From positions 198,418 to 262,417 of the forward strand of contig JASKMD010000006.1 in the NCBI GenBank assembly GCA_030144725.1: a stretch of 64,000 nt of DNA, given 5' to 3'. A program made the translations under genes and the position numbers. The stretch comes from Haematococcus lacustris (lineage: Eukaryota; Chlorophyta; Chlorophyceae; Chlamydomonadales; Haematococcaceae). Positions 1-10,705 of this stretch are shown here, in pieces (position 1 is the first letter of the stretch; every line of letters begins with the position of its first letter). The notes below the pieces were generated by a model. That model saw nothing but the letters and a program-made list of their open reading frames with translations. It was not told where the DNA came from and did not search any database.

Positions 1-733
1 GTGTGCTGGTCAATGTGGGGCAGCAGGCGCAGGGCTGCACTGCTGCTTCACTCGCTAAAACACCAAGGCGCGCTGTGCGGCAAGCGGCGACCAGATCTAG
101 GCGCTTCTGCAATGACTTTAATGTTCATCATTGCTCTTGGCAATGCAGGCTGTATGGCAACTGTAGAAGAATGGAACCAGAACGATATGTCCCCAGGAAG
201 AAACATTCCCAGCCTACTGGTACCTTCAGTGCTGGTATCCCCCTTCCCCCTTGCCCAAGTCCCCCGCCTGCCCCCAACCCCTCCTGCTGCACTAGGCACC
301 AGCCCCTCCCCCCCCAGCCCCATAGGACCTCGCATGGGGCAGGTGGCTGGACCGGGACATCACCCCGTGCGTTGACTTCCAGCACATGGGGGTAGGTGGG
401 GTGCATCGCCCCCTTGACATGTGCAGTTGGAAGGGCCTGGAGGCTCTGCGTGCTCTGGCAAGGAGTACCAGCAGGGCCTAAAGCTAGTCAGCAACTGGCT
501 GCCCAAGGCCAGGTAGAGGTTGCACCGGGCAGCAGTGTATCAGCAGAGCAAGGATGGCTGGGCCGACAACCAACCATAGGGCCTAGCAGCTACACACAGG
601 CAAATTAGTGCGGATATTCGTCATCCTAGGGGGGTAGTTTTTTGATGCGGTTCGCCTCGGATTGTCCTTGCGACTCCAACGCCACTTGACGCTTGTTGAA
701 ATTCTGAGTATGTGAGCGATTGGATAGTAGGCA
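1..733. other. Unassigned unique sequence
   Basis: Short open frames occur on both strands but none has recognisable domain content, and their composition follows local C-rich stretches (about 240-330). A plus-strand frame over 3-395 reads through Arg- and Cys-rich then Pro-rich sequence and resembles nothing I know. It could be the edge of a gene that begins outside the window. From about 600 the sequence becomes more AT-rich and leads into the first palindrome cluster. No RNA gene is visible. Confidence 0.4.
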
Positions 734-784
734 CCTACAGTACTGTAGATGTATACAGTACTGTAGACATCTACAGTACTGTAG
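734..784. repeat. Small cluster of the CTACAGTACTGTAG palindrome
   Basis: Three copies of the 14-bp perfect palindrome CTACAGTACTGTAG (the middle copy altered at its left end) stand alone here. The same motif fills the arrays at 6.5-8.3, 17.5-20.6 and 27.1-28.0 kb. This looks like a seed or a remnant of such an array. Confidence 0.8.
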
Positions 785-883
785 GTCAGATTTGACAAGG
801 TCTCTTGTAAATAGGGTACCATGCTGTTCTCCACATTCAAACCACCATTTGCTACCGCGATTGCACCGCCAGCTTCTGCGTGC

Positions 884-892
884 TATAAATAG
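884..892 (+). promoter_or_regulatory. Possible TATA box
   Basis: TATAAATAG lies about 95 bp upstream of the terminal repeat of the transposon at 985. The match is good, but no transcription unit can be tied to it. Confidence 0.2.
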
Positions 893-984
893 TGAGAGGC
901 GTCGAACCGTAGGCCCGCAAGCTCGATATGGATATTTGTGCCGAAAGTTGTGTCCACGCAATAAGGTCGCCATAGGGAGCTACA

Positions 985-1131
985 CACTCACGATAAACAA
1001 GGACCGGTCGCGATTGGACCGACCATAGCTCATTGGAAAGAAGAGTAGAAGGCCGTTCGAACGGTACAAGTCTTACGCTAATTCCGTGCATCCGTTGCGA
1101 CGCAATTTGGCCGCGAATTTTATAACCACGT
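985..1131 (+). other. Transposon subterminal module A
   Basis: About 147 bp of conserved sequence between the terminal repeat and the palindrome array. It contains a GGACCGGTCGCG segment and the 12-bp palindrome CCGTTCGAACGG. Near-identical copies, each starting with the terminal repeat, are at 10706-10855 and 13591-13738, and inverted at 24868-25014. Conservation of this stretch across copies with different interiors suggests a cis-acting end region. Confidence 0.8.
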
Positions 1132-1405
1132 ATCTGTACAGATTCGCTAGGTAGCTATCTGTACAGATGTCTGCAAAGCTATCTGTACAGATGCTTCTTG
1201 CTATCTGTACAGATAGCTTCTTGAATATCTGTACAGATGCCCCTTTCAGCTATCTGTACAGATGCCTCTGAGCTATCTGTACAGATGCCTTTGAGCTATC
1301 TGTACAGATGCTTCTTTGCTATCTGTACAGATGCTTGCTTTGCTATCTGTACAGACGCTTGTTTTGCTATCTGTACAGACGCTTGTTTGAGTATCTGTTC
1401 GGACG
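1132..1405. repeat. ATCTGTACAGAT palindrome array (module A side)
   Basis: About eleven copies of the 12-bp perfect palindrome ATCTGTACAGAT separated by short spacers. The last copies decay (CAGACG, then CTGTTCGGACG). It directly abuts module A. Short open frames through it are products of the repeat. Confidence 0.9.
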
Positions 1406-1424
1406 TTTCTTACATATCTCCTTG

Positions 1425-1735
1425 TCCAAACACCCCGCAACACCTCGCTACAACCCCGCAATACACATGCATTGACGCTCAAACACCTCGCAACACCTCG
1501 CTACACCCCCGCAAAACACATGCATTGTCGCTCAAACACCTCGCAACACCCCCGCAAAACACATGTATTGACACCCAAACACCCCGCAACACCTCGCAAC
1601 ACCCCCGCAAAACACATGTATTGACACCCAAACACCCCGCAACACCTCGCAACACCCCCGCAAAATACATGCTTGGACACCCAAACACCCCGCAACACCT
1701 CGCTACACTACTCCTAAACACATGTCTTAGTCCAC
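1425..1735. repeat. AACACCCCGC-type minisatellite
   Basis: Imperfect units of roughly 50 bp built from CAAACACCCCGCAACACC and CCCCCGCAAAACACATG blocks. The same minisatellite follows the module-A array at 14125-14395 and, inverted, at 24185-24530. It is therefore a regular part of the transposon interior. Confidence 0.85.
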
Positions 1736-2269
1736 CATCACCCCGAGACACCTCCCTACGGGAATGCTAAGCATATGCATTGATGCATCAACGACTTGCA
1801 ACACCTCCGCATAAGGTGACGAGGTGACAACACCATACAACAACACAATGACATCAACAACAACAACAACACCAACAACAAGACCACCACCACACACACA
1901 CACCATGGTGACAACACAACAACACAACGATGGGTACAAGGTGACAACGTGACAACGAGGATGGACGCTACAACAAGGGTGATGCTACAACTGTCCATGG
2001 TGATGTATTACACCGGGTGCAACTTCATAGCCTCCTCTTACGTGCTCCCGCTATCCTTCACCCGCCATACTACCATTGACGCCCACCTACCACACCTATG
2101 CCATGTCGCACAACAAGCACGGGCTGACAACCATCCAGCTATCGTCCCCTTAGGAGAGGGATAAGTAGGGTCATTGTGGTGTGTGGGCATGGCATGGCAT
2201 GTGTGGGCTGGGTGGGCTGCTACTACGGGATCCCACTCCAAGCTGCCCGCTCCATGTTGCCCGCTCCGA

Positions 2270-2425
2270 GTTGCTACGCCAAGGGTAGGGTAGGGAGAGG
2301 GCTGCTACGCCAAGGGTAGGGTAGGGAGAGGGCTGCTACGCCAAGGGTAGGGTAGGGAGAGGGCTGCTACGCCAAGGGTAGGGTAGGGAGAGGGCTGCTA
2401 CGCCAAGGGTAGGGTAGGGAGAGGG
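2270..2425. repeat. 31-bp minisatellite, five copies
   Basis: Five near-perfect copies of a 31-bp unit containing CTACGCCAAGGGTAGGG. Two or three related copies are at 15117-15180 and, inverted, at 23635-23697, the equivalent interior position in the sister elements. Unique G-rich sequence follows to 2770. Confidence 0.85.
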
Positions 2426-2776
2426 CTGCAGCGTGTGTTGTGGGCGGGGGTGGGAAAGGGGGGAGGTAGGTGGGGTGGTAGACTTGGAGGTGGTGGGACA
2501 AGGTAGGGTAGGGGAAAGGGGGAAGGGGGAAGGGGGAAGGGTGAAGGAGGAAGGGGGGAAGGGGGGAGGACTGACCGTGGGACCTGCAGTAAACAATGGG
2601 CATCTTTGCGGTTAGGCTGGGCAGCGGACCACTCATGTGCAAGGGCTGGCCACTCACAGTTTGCTAGCGCCTCTTCCATACCTACTTGGCATCGCCTCCA
2701 TGGCTGCCGCTCCTGGCTGCTCCTGCGCTCCATGCACCTGCTTCTTGTGGTAGGGTGATGGAGGAGGTGGTGGTGG

Positions 2777-3264
2777 GTGGGGATGGGGGTGGGGGTGGGG
2801 GTGGGGGTGGGGGTGGGGGTGAGGGGTGGGGGTGGGGGTGGGGGTGGGGGTGGGGGTGGGGGTGGGGGTGGGGGTGGGGGTGGGGGTGGGGGTGGGGGGG
2901 GGGTGGGGGTGGGGGTGGGGGTGGGGGTGGGGGTGGGGGTGGGGGTGGGGGTGGGGGTGGGGGTGGGGGTGGGGGTGGGGGTGGGGGTGGGGGTGGGGGT
3001 GGGGGTGGGGGTGGGGGTGGGGGGGGGGTGGGGGTGGGGGTGGGGGTGGGGGTGGGGGTGGGGGTGGGGGTGGGGGTGGGGGTGGGGGTGGGGGTGGGGG
3101 TGGGGGTGGGGGTGGGGTGGGGGTGGGGGTGGGGGTGGGGGTGGGGGGGGGGTGGGGGTGGGGGGGGGGGGGGGGGGGGGTGGGGGTGGGGGTGGGGGTG
3201 GGGGTGGGGGTGGGGGGGGGGTGGGGGTGGGGGTGGGGGTGGGGGTGGGGGTGGGGGTGGGGGT

Positions 3265-3348
<84 letters not shown>

Positions 3349-4001
3349 GGGGGTGGGGTGGGGTGGGGCTGGGGGTGGGGGTGGGCGTGGGCTGGGGTGG
3401 GGCTGGGGCTGGGGCTGGGGCGTGGGCGTGGGCGTGGGCGGTGGGGGGCTGGGGCTGGGGCTGGGGCGTGGGCGTGGGCGTGGGCGTGGGCGTGGGCTGG
3501 GGCTGGGGCGGGGCGTGGGCGGGGCGGGGCGGGGCGGGGCGGGGCGGGGCGGGGCGGGGCGGGGCGTGGGCGGGGCGGGGCGGGGCGGGGCGGGGCGGGG
3601 CGGGGCGGGGCGGGGCGTGGGCGGGGCGGGGCGGGGCGGGGCGGGGCGGGGCGGGGCGGGGCGGGGCGGGGGGGCGGGGCGGGGCGGGGCGGGGCGGGGC
3701 GGGGCGGGGCGGGGCGGGGCGGGGCGGGGCGGGGCGGGGCGGGGCGGGGCGGGGCGGGGCGGGGCGGGGCGGGGCGGGGGGGGCGGGGCGGGGGGGGGGG
3801 GCGGGGGTGGGGGTGGGCGGTGGGGGCGGGGGTGGGGGGCGGGGCGGGGGGGGGGGGGGGGGGGGGCGGGGGGGGCGGGGCGGGGCGGGGCGGGGCGGGG
3901 CGGGGCGGGGCGGGGCGGGGCGGGGCGGGGCGGGGCGGGGCGGGGCGGGGCGGGGCGGGCGGGGCGGGGCGGGGCGGGGCGGGGCGGGGCGGGGCGGGGC
4001 G
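2777..4001. repeat. 1.2-kb guanine-run satellite
   Basis: GGGGGT hexamers dominate 2777-3265. An almost pure guanine run of about 80 bases occupies roughly 3267-3347, then GGGGCT/GGGCGT and GGGGC pentamers to 4001. The long Gly/Trp/Val and Pro/His/Arg frames on either strand are translations of this low-complexity DNA. G-quadruplex potential is extreme, and the true length may differ from the assembly. Confidence 0.95.
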
Positions 4002-4711
4002 GCTCCTGGCTGCTTCTGGCTGCTGCCGCCTTGCCTACGCCGCTGCCGCCTTGCCTGCAATCACCAAGCATGCTACACATGTGATGCTCATGGTTAAGGC
4101 TGCAACCACACTGCTAGCAAGCATGGAGGCATAGTTGCAACAGCCTGTGCTGATGCCACATAGCATCTGAACGCAATCAACATAGCACTCCCGGGCTTTC
4201 CTTGCTTCCCTTGCTCCTCCACTCTGGGGTACGGGCTCCGAGCTTCTCTTGGGTTGCGCCTCCTAGCTGTTTGCTACTCCTAGCTGCTGCTCTTGGCGTC
4301 TGATAATGGCTGCTCCTCCGACCTGCACTTGCACAAGCAACGCATGACACATTGATGTTATGCGATCGCACCTGTGTAGTCTTTGTACATTCTCTTGCTT
4401 CCCTTGCTCCACTTATCCGCGCCTCCCTTGCTCCTCCGATCCCACTGCTTATCGCCGCGCCTCCTGGCTACGACTTGTGCGTGCTTGTTGATCCTGAGTA
4501 CCTCTACCTCCTAGTCGCGCCTCCTCTTTGTGACTGGTCGCGGATGGCTGCGAGGCTGAGTCTTATGGTGGCTAGGATGGGGGGCTACTTCGCGAAACCG
4601 CGACTCTAAGCCTAGTTGTGAGGCTACTCGTAGCTGATCGTGGCTCCTTTGAGGATTGGGCGTAGTATGCATGCGGTTTGGCTGCATGGTACTTCAAATG
4701 CCAAGGTGTGC
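4002..4711. other. Unique interior of transposon copy 1
   Basis: Mixed-composition sequence with CTGGCTGCT-like motifs and several CTTGCTTCCCTTGCTCC repeats, but no coding signature. It has no counterpart in the other two complete copies and is probably acquired sequence. Confidence 0.5.
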
Positions 4712-5795
4712 GTCTGTACAGATAGCGTAAGGGAGCATCTGTACAGATAGCGAGGTGTGCGTCTGTACAGATAGCGACCGTCATCATCTGTACAGATACT
4801 CCGCCAATAATCTGTACAGATGCTCCCTTTCGCTATCTGTACAGATAACTATTTTACCATCTGTACAGACGGACCTTTGAATATCTGTACAGATAACACT
4901 TGTCGACATCTGTACAGATGCTACCCTTGCTATCTGTACAGATTTATTTTAGGGGCATCTGTACAGATAATTTATAGGTGTATCTGTACAGATGCTTTAA
5001 ATCGCCATCTGTACAGATAAACACCCCCGGCATCTGTACAGATACACCTATTGCTATCTGTACAGATACACCTTGTCAACATCTGTACAGATTTTACCCT
5101 TGCTATCTGTACAGATTTATTTTAGGGGCATCTGTACAGATAATTATAGGTGTGTCTGTACAGATGCTTTAAATCGCCATCTGTACAGATAAATACCCCC
5201 GGCATCTGTACAGATACACCTATTGCCATCTGTACAGATACCACTTGTCAACATCTGTACAGATTTTACCCTTGCTATCTGTACAGATTTATTTTAGGGG
5301 CATCTGTACAGATAAATATAAGTGTGTCTGTACAGATGCTTTAAATCGCCATCTGTACAGATAAGTACCCCCGGCATCTGTACAGATACACCTATTGCCA
5401 TCTGTACAGATACCACTTGTCAACATCTGTACAGATTTTACCCTTGCTATCTGTACAGATTTATTTTAGGGGCATCTGTACAGATAATTATAGGTGTGTC
5501 TGTACAGATGCTTTAAAGTTCGCCATCTGTACAGATAAATACCCCCGGCATCTGTACAGACAGCCTCTCAAAATCTGTACAGATGTTACCTTAACGCTAT
5601 CTGTACAGATTTACCTATAAATATCTGTACAGGTTCACGTATCTGTACAGATATTCCAAAATAATCTGTACAGATGACAGCAAGTGGTATCTGTACAGAT
5701 GCAAGGAAGGCATCTGTACAGATGCCGCATATCCTTGGGGCCATCGACATGCATCTGTACAGATGGCGGGGCCATTAGACGGGCATCTGTACAGA
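4712..5795. repeat. ATCTGTACAGAT palindrome array with 172-bp higher-order repeat
   Basis: Dozens of ATCTGTACAGAT palindromes with 12-13-bp spacers. From about 4918 to 5520 the array has a higher-order unit of 172 bp. Each unit holds seven palindromes with seven distinct spacers in fixed order, giving a regular 24-25-bp period. Only substitutions distinguish successive units, so amplification is recent. Not a CRISPR: the spacers themselves repeat and the host is eukaryotic. Confidence 0.95.
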
Positions 5796-5974
5796 TTCCC
5801 AAAAGGGGGGGGGTACCTCGCGCGCGGATTGTTGTATCTTCGCAACCGCTGCGAGTTAGGACTTCATTCAAGAGCGAGGTCCCCCTTAAACTCAACGCTC
5901 TATCGTCTCTATCGGAGCAGAATGTCCTTCCGATGCAAAAAAGGCCCTCGCGTCGGCCTTATTTATCGTGAGTG
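5796..5974 (-). other. Transposon subterminal module B
   Basis: Conserved stretch of about 180 bp from the last palindrome to the terminal repeat. Landmarks are a C/G homopolymer, GGTACCTCGCGCGCGGAT, CGCAACCGCTGCGAGTTAGG and a poly-A/T tract before GGCC. Other copies are at 9369-9545, 12253-12429, 16999-17175 and 21660-21836. Module B is always on the side opposite module A, which shows that the elements have two different ends. Confidence 0.85.
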
Positions 5975-5976
5975 CA

Positions 5977-6483
5977 TACATAGGTGTAAGGTCTAAGGCC
6001 GGGGCCCGTCTCTATCGCAAGCTAGGTCCGTTCTGTCGGTTGTACTGGGTACCTCGGCTTGCAAGCTCCCGCTTCCAGCTGTGGATGTTGATGATGCCCC
6101 GCAATCACAACAACCTCGTGCACCGCACCCTCCCGTGTAATATCGAGTGCGGCAGAGATTGCACCAAAAGTTGTTTGCGGTTGGCCCTCAACCATCCAAC
6201 ATTACATCTAACCTCACATCATTACATCATGACTCTTAACCTCCATCATAACATCACCACTTGTGTTCCTAACACAAGGGCTAGGCTCAGGGTCGGTAAC
6301 GAATCCTAGAGGCTGAGTAGGGCTGGGCAGGGCTGGGCTGGGCTCGGCAACATAGGCACGCTTTGTTGTCAGCGCATTTGCATAGCACTGTCGGGATAGC
6401 AAACGAGCTTGGGCTACATTGAGTTGTTCCTGCATGGGGGTGAAGGGGGCATGGGGGTTAAGGATGCATGGGGGGAAGGCAGC
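5977..6483. other. Unique flank
   Basis: Flanking DNA right of transposon copy 1. A CATCATTACATCATGAC-like low-complexity patch lies near 6215. No gene is recognised. Confidence 0.4.
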
Positions 6484-8292
6484 TACAGTACTGTAGGGGT
6501 CTACAGTACTGTAGACACCTACAGTACTGTAGACACCTACAGTACTGTAGACATTTACAGTACTGTAGACACCTACAGTACTGTAGACCCCTACAGTACT
6601 GTAGACACCTACAGTACTGTAGACACCTACAGTACTGTAGACATCCTACAGTACTGTAGACATCCTACAGTACTGTAGACCCCTACAGTACTGTAGACAC
6701 CTACAGTACTGTAGACCCCTACAGTACTGTAGACACCTACAGTACTGTAGACATCTACAGTACTGTAGACATCCTACAGTACTGTAGACCTCTACAGTAC
6801 TGTAGACACCTACAGTATTGTAGACATCCTACAGTACTGTAGACATCTACAGTACTGTAGACATCCTACAGTACTGTAGACACCTACAGTACTGTAGACA
6901 CCTACAGTACTGTAGACACCTACAGTACTGTAGACACTTACAGTACTGTAGACACCTACAGTACTGTAGACATCCTACAGTACTGTAGACATCCTACAGT
7001 ACTGTAGACACCTACAGTACTATAGACATCCTACAGTACTATAGACATCCTACAGTACTGTAGACACCTACAGTACTGTAGACATCCTACAGTACTGTAG
7101 ACCCCTACAGTACTGTAGACACCTACAGTACTGTAGACACCTACAGTACTGTAGACACCTACAGTACTGTAGACACTTACAGTACTGTAGACATCCTACA
7201 GTACTGTAGACATCCTACAGTACTGTAGACATCCTACAGTACTGTAGACACCTACAGTACTATAGACATCCTACAGTACTGTAGACATCCTACAGTACTG
7301 TAGACACCTACAGTACTGTAGACATCCTATAGTACTGTAGACCCCTACAGTACTGTAGACACCTACAGTACTGTAGACACCTACAGTACTGTAGACACCT
7401 ACAGTACTGTAGACATCTACAGTACTGTAGACATCCTACAGTACTGTAGACCTCTACAGTACTGTAGACACCTACAGTACTGTAGACATCCTACAGTACT
7501 GTAGACATCTACAGTACTGTAGACATCCTACAGTACTGTAGACACCTACAGTACTGTAGACATCCTACAGTACTGTAGACACCTACAGTACTGTAGACAC
7601 CTACAGTACTGTAGACACCTACAGTACTGTAGACATCCTACAGTACTGTAGACATCCTACAGTACTGTAGACACCTACAGTACTATAGACATCCTACAGT
7701 ACTGTAGACATCCTACAGTACTGTAGACACCTACAGTACTGTAGACATCCTACAGTACTGTAGACCCCTACAGTACTGTAGACACCTACAGTACTGTAGA
7801 CACCTACAGTACTGTAGACACCTACAGTACTGTAGACATCTACAGTACTGTAGACATCCTACAGCACTGTAGACCTCTACAGTACTGTAGACACCTACAG
7901 TACTGTAGACATCCTACAGTACTGTAGACATCTACAGTACTGTAGACATCCTACAGTACTGTAGACACCTACAGTACTGTAGACATCCTACAGTACTGTA
8001 GACACCTACAGTACTGTAGACACCTACAGTACTGTAGACACCTACAGTACTGTAGACATCCTACTGTACTGTAGACACCTACAGTACTGTAGACACCTAC
8101 AGTACTGTAGACATCTACAGTACTGTAGACATCCTGCAGCACTGTAGACACCTACAGTACTGTAGACATCTACAGTACTGTAGACACCTACAGTACTGTA
8201 GACATCTACAGTACTGTAGGTACCTACAGTACTGTAGACATCCTATTGTACTGTAGACACCTACAGTACTGTAGACACCTACAGTACTGTAG
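6484..8292. repeat. CTACAGTACTGTAG palindrome array 1
   Basis: About 95-100 copies (estimated from length) of the perfect 14-bp palindrome CTACAGTACTGTAG. The spacers are only 4-5 bp, mainly ACAC, ACAT, ACATC, ACCC and ACCT, so the period is 18-19 bp. Order blocks of spacers recur (for example from the ACCT spacers near 6787, 7449 and 7870), showing a higher-order repeat of a few hundred bp. Rare variants (CTATAG, CAGCACTG) mark individual units. Confidence 0.95.
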
Positions 8293-8796
8293 GCAGCAGC
8301 AGCATGGGTGGCAGCAGCAGCAGGGGGGGGGGGGCAGCAGCAGCAGTAGGGGGGCAGCAGCAGCAGCATGGGCGCAGCAGCAGCAGCAGGGGCGCAGCAG
8401 CAGCAGCTGTAGGGGGGGCAGCAGCAGCAGCAGCAGCAGCAGCAGGGGGGGCAGCAGCAGCAGCAGGGGGGGCAGCAGCAGCAGCAGCAGCAGAGGGCAG
8501 CAGCAGCAGCAGCAGCAGGGGGGCAGCAGCAGCAGCAGCAGGGGGGCAGCAGCAGCAGCAGCAGGGGGGCAGCAGCAGCAGCAGGGGGGCAGCAGCAGCA
8601 GCAGAGGGCAGCAGCAGCAGCAGCAGCAGGGGGGGCAGCAGCAGCAGCAGCAGCAGTAGGGGGGCAGCAGCAGCAGCAGCAGCAGTAGGGGGGCAGCAGC
8701 AGCAGCAGCAGCAGGGGGGCAGCAGCAGCAGTAGGGGGGCAGCAGCAGCAGCAGGGGCGCAGCAGCAGCAGCAGCAGCAGTGGCAGCAGCAGCAGA
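8288..8796. repeat. CAG/GCA triplet array with GGGG interruptions, copy 1
   Basis: Tracts of 4-8 GCA triplets separated by GGGGGG or TAGGGG. All reading frames give homopolymeric Ala, Gln, Ser, Cys or Leu, so none is a credible gene. It recurs at 11213-11683 and 20588-21091 with the same interruption order. Confidence 0.9.
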
Positions 8797-9368
8797 TATA
8801 GTAGGGGCACTGTAGCACCTACCTACCTTTTGGCTGCTTGATGACTGCTGCTAGGAAGGGGGGGGGATTGGAAGAGTGAAGGCGGGGAGGGGGGGTAGAT
8901 GTGGAAGGCGGGAGGTGGGAGCCAGGGAGGCGGGAGACGGGGAGGCGGGAGGCAGGGAGGCGGGAGGTGGGGAGGCGGGAGGCTCAACCGGGTTGGGCTG
9001 GGCGGGGGTGGGTTGGGTTGGGGGCATGGGTTGGGGTGGGTGGGGGCATGGGTTGGGGGCATGGGTTGGGGTGGGTGGGGGCATGGGTGGGGGTGGGGGC
9101 GGGGGCGGGGGCGGGGGAGGATGAATTGGGAGGGGGTGGTTGTTTAGGGGGAAGGGAAGTGGAAAAGAGGTGCCCACTAGACCTGCAACCAAGGGGCGCG
9201 CACGTGCGGTAGGGTGACCAGGCTGGGCACTGTGTTAGCTATCACCGTGGCCTTACCTTTGTGGTCCTCCTGGCCTCCTACCTGCTCACACCAGGCAACA
9301 TATCCCATGCGCCAGTGGGGTGGGACTGCGGTGGGGAGTGTAGGGTGTAGGGAAGGGAATGTGGGGTG
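8797..9368. other. G-rich flank of the duplicated block, copy 1
   Basis: Contains a GGGAGGCGGGAGGC-type minisatellite (about 8905-8985), a GGGGGCATGGGTTGGGGTGGG minisatellite (about 9003-9120) and a mixed-sequence tail to 9368. On the minus strand the tail shows a splice-donor-like AAAGGTAAGG (about 9252) and an acceptor-like GGTTGCAG (about 9185). The whole flank is repeated at 11686-12252 and 21095-21659. Confidence 0.7.
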
Positions 9369-10705
9369 CACTCACGATAAATAAGGCCGACGCGGGGGCC
9401 TTTTTTGCATCGGATGGACTTTCTGCTCCGATAGAACGATAGAGCGTTGAGTTTAAGGGGGACCTCGCTCTTGAATGAAGTCCTAACTCGCAGCGGTTGC
9501 GAAGATACATCGATCCGCGCGCGAGGTACCCCCCCCTTGTTGGGAATCTGCACAGATGTTGGTTAAATGAGCCCGGAATCTGTGCAGATGCATGCCGATG
9601 CCTTTAGGAAAAGCGACATCTGTGCAGATGCCGGTTATTAAATCTGTGCAGATGCTAATAAAGGCGACATCTGTGCAGATGGCGGTAATTAAATCTGTGC
9701 AGATGCACAAAAGGGCGACATCTGTGCAGATGCCGGTTATATTTAAGGACGACATCTGTGCAGATGCTAATAAAGGCGACATCTGTGCAGATGCCGGTTA
9801 TTAAATCTGTGCAGATGCTGATAAAGGCGACATCTGTGCAGATGTCGGTAATAAAATCTGTGCAGATGCACAAAAGGGCGACATCTGTGCAGATGCCGGT
9901 TATATTTTAAGGACGACACCTGTGCAGATGCTAATAAAGGCGACATCTGTGCAGATGCCGGTTATTAAATCTGTGCAGATGCTGATAAAGGAGACATCTG
10001 TGCAGATGTCGGTAATAAAATCTGTGCAGATGCACAAAAGGGCGACATCTGTGCAGATGCCGGTTATAATTTAAGGACGACATCTGTGCAGATGCTAATA
10101 AAGGCGCCATCTGCACAGATAAATACCTCGACATCTGCACAGATGCCAAGTAGTGCAGCTGTGCACATGAAGGCTACGCAAAGGCACCGCGAAGGAAGCA
10201 AAGTCACCGCGAAGGAATCAAGACTCTTCCATTATTCAACAATCTGTGTGATATCTGCATGAAGTTTTCGCAAAGGTGGCGTGAAGGAAGCCAAGGAACC
10301 GCGAAGGAGCTTGGATTGCCCCATATAGCAGCAATGAGCAGCCAGGAGCAGCCAACAAAAATCGTCGCCAAAAGGCTAGCTACGAGCCAGCCAGCCGCTT
10401 AGGCGACCAGATGCCATCAGGTTAAGCGATAGGATCAAGATATAGCGACAGAAAACGGAAGGAGGCGTAGCGATGCAGCGACACAACGATGCAAAGATGC
10501 GGCAAATGCATGAGGTGCAACTAGGACACGTAGCCCGAAGCCTGTGAGACGGAGCGGAAGAGGAGTGGAGGGGCCCGGAGGCGGTCAGGAGCCATGCATG
10601 AGACGAAGCTGGGTGCACTTGAAAAAAAGTTGGGTGCACCCACACAAACCCCACCCTAGCGAATGGTGAGTATTCTATCTTGCAGTCATGTGGCTCCAAG
10701 TACCT
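9369..10705 (+). mobile_element. Transposon end with module B, duplicated copy (interrupted)
   Basis: Begins with CACTCACGATAAATAAGG preceded by TG, then module B, an ATCTGTGCAGAT array (9546-10147) and about 550 bp of unique interior to 10705, where another family member is inserted. The same TG site and flank occur at 12253 and 21660, so these are segmental duplicates of one insertion, not separate insertions. The distal end is missing here. Confidence 0.8.
9546..10147. repeat. ATCTGTGCAGAT near-palindrome array
   Basis: Near-palindromic 12-mers ATCTGTGCAGAT with 12- and 15-bp spacers alternating (GCCGGTTATTAA, GCTAATAAAGGCGAC and relatives). Because the centre is TG rather than TA, the motif has a polarity, which is constant until the last two units. 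Equivalent arrays are at 12430-13029 and 21837-22436. Confidence 0.9.

Larger units (their letters stand above)
985..5974 (+). mobile_element. Non-autonomous TIR transposon with subterminal palindrome arrays, copy 1
   Basis: The left end reads CACTCACGATAAACAAGG (985-1002). The right end is its inverse complement CCTTATTTATCGTGAGTG (5957-5974), giving an 18-bp terminal inverted repeat with one mismatch. The flanking dinucleotides are both CA (983-984 and 5975-5976), consistent with a 2-bp target duplication. Order inside: module A (985-1131), ATCTGTACAGAT array, an AACACCCCGC-type minisatellite, unique sequence, a 31-bp minisatellite, a 1.2-kb G-run satellite, unique sequence, a 1.1-kb ATCTGTACAGAT array, and module B (to 5974). 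No transposase frame is visible, so movement would need a helper. A terminal CACT, a short duplication and subterminal 12-bp motif arrays suggest the EnSpm/CACTA superfamily; that assignment is inference. The same architecture recurs at 13591-17175 and 21660-25014. Confidence 0.85.

Noticed and set aside
2270..2425. Telomere-like GGGTAGGGTAGGG sequence
   Set aside because: The unit is a 31-bp minisatellite, not the TTTTAGGG-type algal telomere repeat, and it sits inside a transposon.
2398..4134. Very long Gly/Trp/Val and Pro/His/Arg open frames on both strands
   Set aside because: They are translations of G-run hexamers and pentamers; all frames stay open because the repeats lack stops.
4712..5795. 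CRISPR-like array of palindromic repeats with spacers
   Set aside because: Spacers are reused in a 172-bp higher-order unit, repeats are 12 bp, no cas genes exist, and the context is eukaryotic transposon DNA.
8115..8818. Poly-Ala/Cys/Leu/Gln/Ser frames
   Set aside because: Products of GCA triplets with G-run interruptions; the same occurs at 11.2 and 20.6 kb.
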